A stretch of DNA of 64,000 bases from contig CAVWPR010000046.1 in the NCBI GenBank assembly GCA_963756815.1, positions 1-64,000 of the forward strand, written 5' to 3'. The notes beneath the pieces were generated by a model. It was not told where the DNA came from and ran no database searches. It was given only the letters and a program-made list of their open reading frames with translations. The stretch's first letter is position 1. Each line of letters starts with the position of its first letter. Positions 59,269 to 64,000 of this stretch are shown here, one piece after another. The position numbers and the translations under genes are program-made. This stretch comes from JAENVU01 sp963756815 (GTDB lineage: Bacteria; Actinomycetota; Acidimicrobiia; IMCC26256; JAENVU01).

Positions 59269-61350
59269 TCAGTCGCCGGTGGCCTGCGCCAGGGCGAGCG
59301 GGAACACCGGCCCGGACCCGGCGCCGCGCAGGCACGCGCCGACCTCGGTGAGGGTCCAGCGCGAGTCGACGGTGTCGTCGACGAGCAGCACCGGACCCGG
59401 CGGTACGGGGCCGTTCACCGCGAACGCGTCCGCGACGTTGCGCGACTGCTGCGCGGTGTTGGCCATCTCGGCCTGCGGGCGGTTGCTCCGGGCCTTGGTG
59501 ACCGTGTCGTGGAACGGGAGCCGGAGCCGATCGGCGACGCGCGCCGCGAACGACGCGACGAGCTCCGGATCGCGCGTCGACGGCACGGAGGTGACCCACG
59601 CCGGACGCGGCTGGGGTGCCCAGTCGCGGACCAGTCGTACGACGGCGTCGACGAGCTCGTCCGAGAAGCGACCCGCGGCCCGCTCGTCGCGCACCAGCCC
59701 GCCCCACCCGCCGTCAGCCCAGTACGCGAGGGCACGCCCGGGTTCGAGCTGGACGTCGTCGGGGATCTTCTTGCTCTGGGCGTCGCGCTTGCGCGGGTCG
59801 ATCGACAGTGGCTCGCGACGGAGGAACTCCTGGGCCTCGACCACGAGCGCGCGATCGAGCTCGACGCTGAGGGGGTGGCCGGTGCACCGGGCACATCGGC
59901 CGCACGCGGCCGCCGACGGATCGTCGAGGGCGCGGCCGAGCAGCTCCATGAGGCACGTGTCGCTCGCGAGGTAGTCGTCCATCACCCGTTGCTCGGCGCG
60001 GCGCTGCTCGGTGATGTGCTCGATCCGCTCGGCGGGGTACTCCCAGGGCTCGGAGGTGCGCCGGTACTTCGTGCCGTCCTTGTCGACCGCGCCCTCGACC
60101 TCGAGCACCTTGAGCATCGCGGTGAGGCGGCCGCGACGGATGTTCACCGCGTCCTCGATCTCCCCGATGCGGACCCAGTCGTCGCGCGCGGCGAGGAGTC
60201 CGACGACCGCGTCCGCCAGATCGCGCGGCGGGAACGCGGTCCGGATGAAGTAGTCCTGGATGTCGCGGTCCTCGTAGCCGCTCAGCAGGACGCCGTGCGC
60301 GTCGGGCAGCGCCCGCCCGGCCCGGCCGACCTGCTGGTAGTAGGCGATGGGCGAGCCCGGCGACTGGTAGTGGACGACGAACGCGAGGTCCGGCTTGTCG
60401 TAGCCCATTCCGAGCGCGGACGTCGCGACGAGGACCTTGATCTCGTTCGCGAGGAGCCGTCCCTCGAGGACGACGCGCAGCTCCGGATCGGTCTCGCCGC
60501 TGTAGGCCGCCGCGGCGATCCCCTGGGTGCTCAACCAACCGGCGACCCGCGCCGCGTCGGCGACGGTGAGGCAGTACACGATCCCGGTGCCCGGCAGCGT
60601 GGGGATGACGGTGGCGAGCCACGCGAGGCGCTCCGCCTGGCTCGGCATGCGGATCGTGTCCAGCACCAGGCTCGAGCGGGCCAGCGGGCCTCGGAGGGTG
60701 AGCAGCCCCTCACCGAACTGCGTCTGCACGTCGGCGACGACCCGGTCGTTCGCGGTCGCGGTGGTGCCGAGGACGGGCACGTCGGACGGCAGGAGATCGA
60801 GCACCCGCCCGATCCGGCGGTAGTCGGGCCGGAAGTCGTGGCCCCAGTCGCTGATGCAGTGCACCTCGTCGACCACGAGCATCCCGACCCGTGGCGCGAG
60901 CCGGGGGAGCACGGTGCTCCGGAAGGATGCGTTGGCGAAGCGTTCCGGGGAGACCAGCAGCACGTCGACGACGTCGGCCTCGAGATCGGCGGCGATGTCC
61001 TCCCACTGGTCCCGGTTGTCGCTGTTGATCGTGCGGGTCGACACGCCCCCGCGCGCGCCGGCGTCGATCTGGTTGCGCATGAGGGCCAGCAGCGGCGAGA
61101 CGATCAGCGTGGGCCCGGCACCGGCGTCGCGCAGCAGCCGCGTGGCGACGAAGTAGACCGCGCTCTTGCCCCACCCGGTGCGCTGGACCACCAGCACCCG
61201 CCGGCGCTCCTCGACGAGGGCCCGAATCGCGTCCAGCTGACCCGCACGGAACTCGGCGTCCGGGGACGCGACGAGGTCGCGCAGCACGGCGGTGGCGCGG
61301 GTCTCGAGATCGGTCTGCACCGGGCGGACCGTACCGTCCGGGTGCGACAC
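59269..61350 (-). CDS. RecQ family ATP-dependent DNA helicase with C-terminal phosphoribosyltransferase-like domain
   Basis: Intact 693-residue 3'-5' helicase. Walker A TGWGKSAVYF near residues 58-67, DEVHCISDWGHDFRPDY (DExH box), TTATANDRV, ALGMGYDKPDLAFVVHYQSP and QQVGRAGRALPDAHG (motif VI). Four cysteines of the RecQ zinc domain appear in DTCLMELL and CGRCARCTGHP. The last 150 residues are not HRDC; they carry VLLVDDTVDSRWT, a typical PRPP-binding motif, so a PRTase-like domain (ComF type) replaces it. ATG 61350. A role in DNA repair is implied by the helicase part. Confidence 0.9.
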   Translation of the reverse strand: MSHPDGTVRPVQTDLETRATAVLRDLVASPDAEFRAGQLDAIRALVEERRRVLVVQRTGWGKSAVYFVATRLLRDAGAGPTLIVSPLLALMRNQIDAGARGGVSTRTINSDNRDQWEDIAADLEADVVDVLLVSPERFANASFRSTVLPRLAPRVGMLVVDEVHCISDWGHDFRPDYRRIGRVLDLLPSDVPVLGTTATANDRVVADVQTQFGEGLLTLRGPLARSSLVLDTIRMPSQAERLAWLATVIPTLPGTGIVYCLTVADAARVAGWLSTQGIAAAAYSGETDPELRVVLEGRLLANEIKVLVATSALGMGYDKPDLAFVVHYQSPGSPIAYYQQVGRAGRALPDAHGVLLSGYEDRDIQDYFIRTAFPPRDLADAVVGLLAARDDWVRIGEIEDAVNIRRGRLTAMLKVLEVEGAVDKDGTKYRRTSEPWEYPAERIEHITEQRRAEQRVMDDYLASDTCLMELLGRALDDPSAAACGRCARCTGHPLSVELDRALVVEAQEFLRREPLSIDPRKRDAQSKKIPDDVQLEPGRALAYWADGGWGGLVRDERAAGRFSDELVDAVVRLVRDWAPQPRPAWVTSVPSTRDPELVASFAARVADRLRLPFHDTVTKARSNRPQAEMANTAQQSRNVADAFAVNGPVPPGPVLLVDDTVDSRWTLTEVGACLRGAGSGPVFPLALAQATGD

Positions 61351-61363
61351 CGCTCCCAGGCGG

Positions 61364-61831
61364 TCAGGTGAAGATGATCTCGCCGCCGGCGGCCTGCTCG
61401 TAGAACTCGCCGACCGTGATGATGTCGGAGATCTGGTCGACGAAGTCGTCCTTGTCCAGCCCGAACATGTCGACCGATGCCTTGCACGCGTACATCCCGG
61501 CGCCGGTGTCGCCGATCATCTCGATGAACTCGGGGATCGGCGGGATGTCGAGCACCGCCATCTTCTTCTCCATCATGTGCGTCGCCAGCGCCGACATCCC
61601 GGGGAGAGCACCCACGAGCGTCGCCATGTGCATGCCCGGATTCCCGACCGTCGCGACCTTGATGTGGTCGACGCGCTCGCGATGTACGGCGTCGAGGCCG
61701 AAGAAGGTGAAGAAGAGGTTGGCCTCGATCCCCTCGGCGCGTGCGCCGTTCGCCATGATCAGCGCGGGGTAGATGCCCTCGAGTGATCCCTTCGACACGA
61801 CGATCGAGACCTTGTCGATGGTGTCGCCCAT
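61364..61831 (-). CDS. DsrE/DsrF/DrsH-like family protein (DsrE2 type)
   Basis: 155-residue sulfur-carrier-like protein: VSIVVSKGSLEGIYPALIMANGARAEG, FTFFGLDAVHR, CKASVDMFGLDKDDF. A conserved cysteine in MYACKAS corresponds to the active Cys of DsrE-type persulfide carriers. MGALPGMSALATHMMEKKMA-type helices (DsrE2 has membrane-associated segments) fit sulfane-sulfur trafficking with neighbouring DsrC-like and SQR proteins. ATG 61831. Confidence 0.8.
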   Translation of the reverse strand: MGDTIDKVSIVVSKGSLEGIYPALIMANGARAEGIEANLFFTFFGLDAVHRERVDHIKVATVGNPGMHMATLVGALPGMSALATHMMEKKMAVLDIPPIPEFIEMIGDTGAGMYACKASVDMFGLDKDDFVDQISDIITVGEFYEQAAGGEIIFT

Positions 61832-61880
61832 CGGGTGCCGTCCTTTCCGGGCCGGCGCCGGGCCGGCCGATGGTGGGTGA

Positions 61881-62198
61881 TCAGATGCAGCCGCGCGGCT
61901 TCGGGATGCCGGCGATCCGGGCCGCGAGCTTGGCGGGGCCCTTCGGGAACAGCGCGTACAGCTCCTTGACGGAGACGCCCGAGCTCTTGCCCAGTGCGCG
62001 CACGGTGGGACCCGTGCCCTTGTCGAAGTACTCCTGGCGCATGTACCGGATGACCTTCCAGTGCTGCTCCGTGAGCGGGTCGATCCCGGCGTCCCGCGCG
62101 ATCGCCGCGGCCATCTCCTCGGTCCACTGGTCGGGCTGCTCGAAGAAGCCCTCGTCGTTCAGGGTGACGTCGACACCGGCGATCGTGGCGGTCGGCAT
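61881..62198 (-). CDS. DsrC/TusE-like sulfur relay protein
   Basis: Intact 105-residue protein with the DsrC fold: ATIAGVDVTLNDEGFFEQPDQW, EQHWKVIRYMRQEYFDKGTGP, VRALGKSSGVSVKELYALFPKGPAK and the C-terminal arm IPKPRGCI with penultimate-type cysteine (CysA, residue 104). The second DsrC cysteine (CysB) is replaced by alanine (GPAKLAARIAG), as in TusE/RspA-type relatives that carry sulfur singly rather than making the intramolecular trisulfide. ATG 62198 has AGAGGAG upstream. Confidence 0.87.
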   Translation of the reverse strand: MPTATIAGVDVTLNDEGFFEQPDQWTEEMAAAIARDAGIDPLTEQHWKVIRYMRQEYFDKGTGPTVRALGKSSGVSVKELYALFPKGPAKLAARIAGIPKPRGCI

Positions 62199-62224
62199 GG
62201 TGACTCCTCTCTGTTCGGTGGCGG

Positions 62225-63481
62225 TCAGCGGTTGGCGGGCTCGGCCGCCGGCAGCTGCTTGCCCGCGCGCGGCATGTCGGACCGGATGCCGGGGATGTCC
62301 CGACCGGGGAGCAGCGCGTGCCAGTAGAACCACTGGAACATCAGCTTGCCGAGATGGTTGAGGCGGGACTCCTCGAGCAACGGGACGCCGACGCGGCCGG
62401 GGAAGTGCCCGCCGACGGGCTCCTGCTCGTAGTTGAAGTCGATGAGCATCGCCTTGTGGAACCCGGTCTCGATGAAGCAGTTCGCGTGACCGTCGTACGA
62501 CCCGTCGAGCGGCTCGTCCCGCAGGAACCGTTGGATGTTCTCGACGAGGACCTCGCCCTCGAAGTGGGTCACGGATCCGGCCTTGGAGATGGGGAGGCTC
62601 GCGGCGTCACCGATCGCGAAGACGTTCGGCCGTGCCTTCGACTGCAGGGTGTGCTCGTCGGTGGTCACGAAGTCGAGGTCGTCGCCGAGTCCGGGCGAGT
62701 TGCCGACGAAGGCGGCGCCGCTGTGCACCGGGACGACGACGGCGAGATCGAACGGGACCTCGCGCTCGTCGTAGCTCACGAGCCGGCCACCGGCGCCGTC
62801 GACCTCGCCGGTGTTGAACTCGGTGACGATCTCGATGCCGCGTTCGGCGAGCATCCCGCTCAGCGTCTCGGACGCCACCGGCTTGGTGAACGCACCGTCG
62901 AGGGGTGTGACGTAGGTGATCGTGACCGCGTCACGGATGCCGCGCTCGTGGAAGTACCAGTCGGCGAGGAAGCAGAACTCGAGGGGTGCGACCGGGCACT
63001 TGATGGGGAGGTCGACGACGTTCACCACGAGGCGGCCGCCGTCGAACCGCTCGAGCGCCGTCGCGAGCGCGGTCGCGCCGGCGACGTCGTAGAAGGTGAA
63101 GACCTTCTCCATCCAGCCGGCACCGGTGAGGCCCTCGGTCTCCTCCGGGACGAGTCGTGACCCGGTGGCGACGACCAGGACGTCGTAGTCGAGCGCGGTG
63201 CCGTCGGCCAGGTGGACGCGGTCCGCGTCGAGGTCGACCCGTTCCACACCGCACTGGCGGTAGTCGATCCCGTGGTGGAGCTGCGCACCCCGTGGGCGGA
63301 CGATGTCGCCCGGATCGGTGAGGGCGAACGGCACGAACAGCAGCCCGGGCTGGTACACGTGGCGGTCGTCGGTGTCGACGACGGTGATCGCCGCCTCCGC
63401 CGGGCCGAGCGCCTTGCGGAGCCGGTTCGCGGTGAGCGTGCCGCCGGTCCCGCCGCCGAGGATCAGGATGTGCTTCGTCAT
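62225..63481 (-). CDS. Sulfide:quinone oxidoreductase-like flavoprotein
   Basis: Intact 418-residue NAD(P)/FAD-type flavoprotein: MTKHILILGGGTGGTLTANRL (FAD fold), VVATGSRLVPEETEGL, and FAIGDAASLPISKAGS. Cysteines at about residues 162 (KCPVAPLEFC) and 335 (GHANCF) match the catalytic positions of SQR, which oxidises sulfide to polysulfide with quinone. It is upstream of DsrC-like and DsrE2-like genes in one operon; product sulfur could pass to them. Not all such homologues have proven SQR activity. Confidence 0.82.
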   Translation of the reverse strand: MTKHILILGGGTGGTLTANRLRKALGPAEAAITVVDTDDRHVYQPGLLFVPFALTDPGDIVRPRGAQLHHGIDYRQCGVERVDLDADRVHLADGTALDYDVLVVATGSRLVPEETEGLTGAGWMEKVFTFYDVAGATALATALERFDGGRLVVNVVDLPIKCPVAPLEFCFLADWYFHERGIRDAVTITYVTPLDGAFTKPVASETLSGMLAERGIEIVTEFNTGEVDGAGGRLVSYDEREVPFDLAVVVPVHSGAAFVGNSPGLGDDLDFVTTDEHTLQSKARPNVFAIGDAASLPISKAGSVTHFEGEVLVENIQRFLRDEPLDGSYDGHANCFIETGFHKAMLIDFNYEQEPVGGHFPGRVGVPLLEESRLNHLGKLMFQWFYWHALLPGRDIPGIRSDMPRAGKQLPAAEPANR

Positions 63482-63627
63482 GCCGGTCGAGCCCTTCGTC
63501 GGGAAGGTTCGATCAGCGTCCGCCTCGCGGCCGGCCGGGACCAGGGTCGGAAGTCCGCGATCCGACCCCGACCATCGGCCCGGACGGGCCGCGGTCGGGG
63601 CTCAGGAGGTCAGGGCGTCAGGCGGCG

Positions 63628-64000
<373 letters not shown>

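Noticed and set aside
59509..61371. A 620-codon plus-strand open frame opposite RecQ.
   Set aside because: Shadow of the RecQ gene in a high-GC region, with no recognisable motif and no ribosome binding site.

Overview
This window is very high-GC DNA from an actinobacterium. A lineage in or near Acidimicrobiia is my best guess, inferred from gene content: a WS/DGAT acyltransferase, a BldC-like regulator, a SigJ-type sigma factor, a BTAD regulator, a lysylphosphatidylglycerol-type flippase fused to a kinase-like domain, and a small DsrE2/DsrC/sulfide:quinone oxidoreductase set. No tRNA, rRNA, CRISPR array, insertion sequence or phage gene was found. About half of the recognisable genes carry one or more frameshifts. 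Most sit at short homopolymers or GC-rich dinucleotide runs, with intact domain sequence resuming in another frame, so I read them mainly as uncorrected sequencing indels rather than mass gene decay. One acyltransferase gene (15798-16583) looks truly decayed. Coordinates of broken genes span all the pieces.

Layout. 45-2918: drug-type ABC exporter divergent from a SigJ-like sigma factor, around a 9-bp inverted repeat. 3016-6584: small unknown proteins separated by a repeated palindromic terminator, then a secreted Calx-beta protein. 6748-17189: secreted protein, WS/DGAT acyltransferase, flippase-kinase, GT39-like mannosyltransferase, YVTN-type propeller, phosphodiester glycosidase, decayed acyltransferase and an unknown helical protein. 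17218-28828: BldC-like regulator and ECF sigma factor next to a polysaccharide locus made of two paralogous jelly-roll proteins, two NodB deacetylases (one with two catalytic domains), a family 2 glycosyltransferase and a nucleotide-sugar dehydrogenase, mostly one minus-strand operon. 29069-38674: glycoside-hydrolase-like protein, two alpha/beta hydrolases, cNMP-binding protein, two EamA transporters, sulfatase, SRPBCC protein and acyl-CoA dehydrogenase.

38698-49967: an eight-blade propeller plus beta-helix lipoprotein, an SDR-DUF2867 protein, both electron-transfer flavoprotein subunits, a zinc phospholipase C-like protein and a badly frameshifted dimethylglycine-dehydrogenase-like enzyme. 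The ETF subunits could take electrons from both the acyl-CoA dehydrogenase and the dimethylglycine-type enzyme. 50006-53885: small zinc-ribbon proteins, an FAD amine oxidase, and a P450 with its 3Fe-4S ferredoxin. 53995-59041: an operon with overlapping start and stop codons ending in a phosphatase lipoprotein, divergent from an ATPase-BTAD regulator. 59269-64000: RecQ helicase with a phosphoribosyltransferase-like C-terminus, then DsrE2, DsrC-like protein, sulfide:quinone oxidoreductase and a partial metallo-beta-lactamase-fold protein, which together look like a sulfide/sulfane-sulfur handling unit.

The most unusual non-gene signals are a 53-bp dispersed element present twice (16620-16672 and 50682-50734), a GCGTCCGCGGACGC palindrome used after stop codons and also found inside the ETF alpha gene, and three phased TTCCGGAA sites upstream of the polysaccharide locus.
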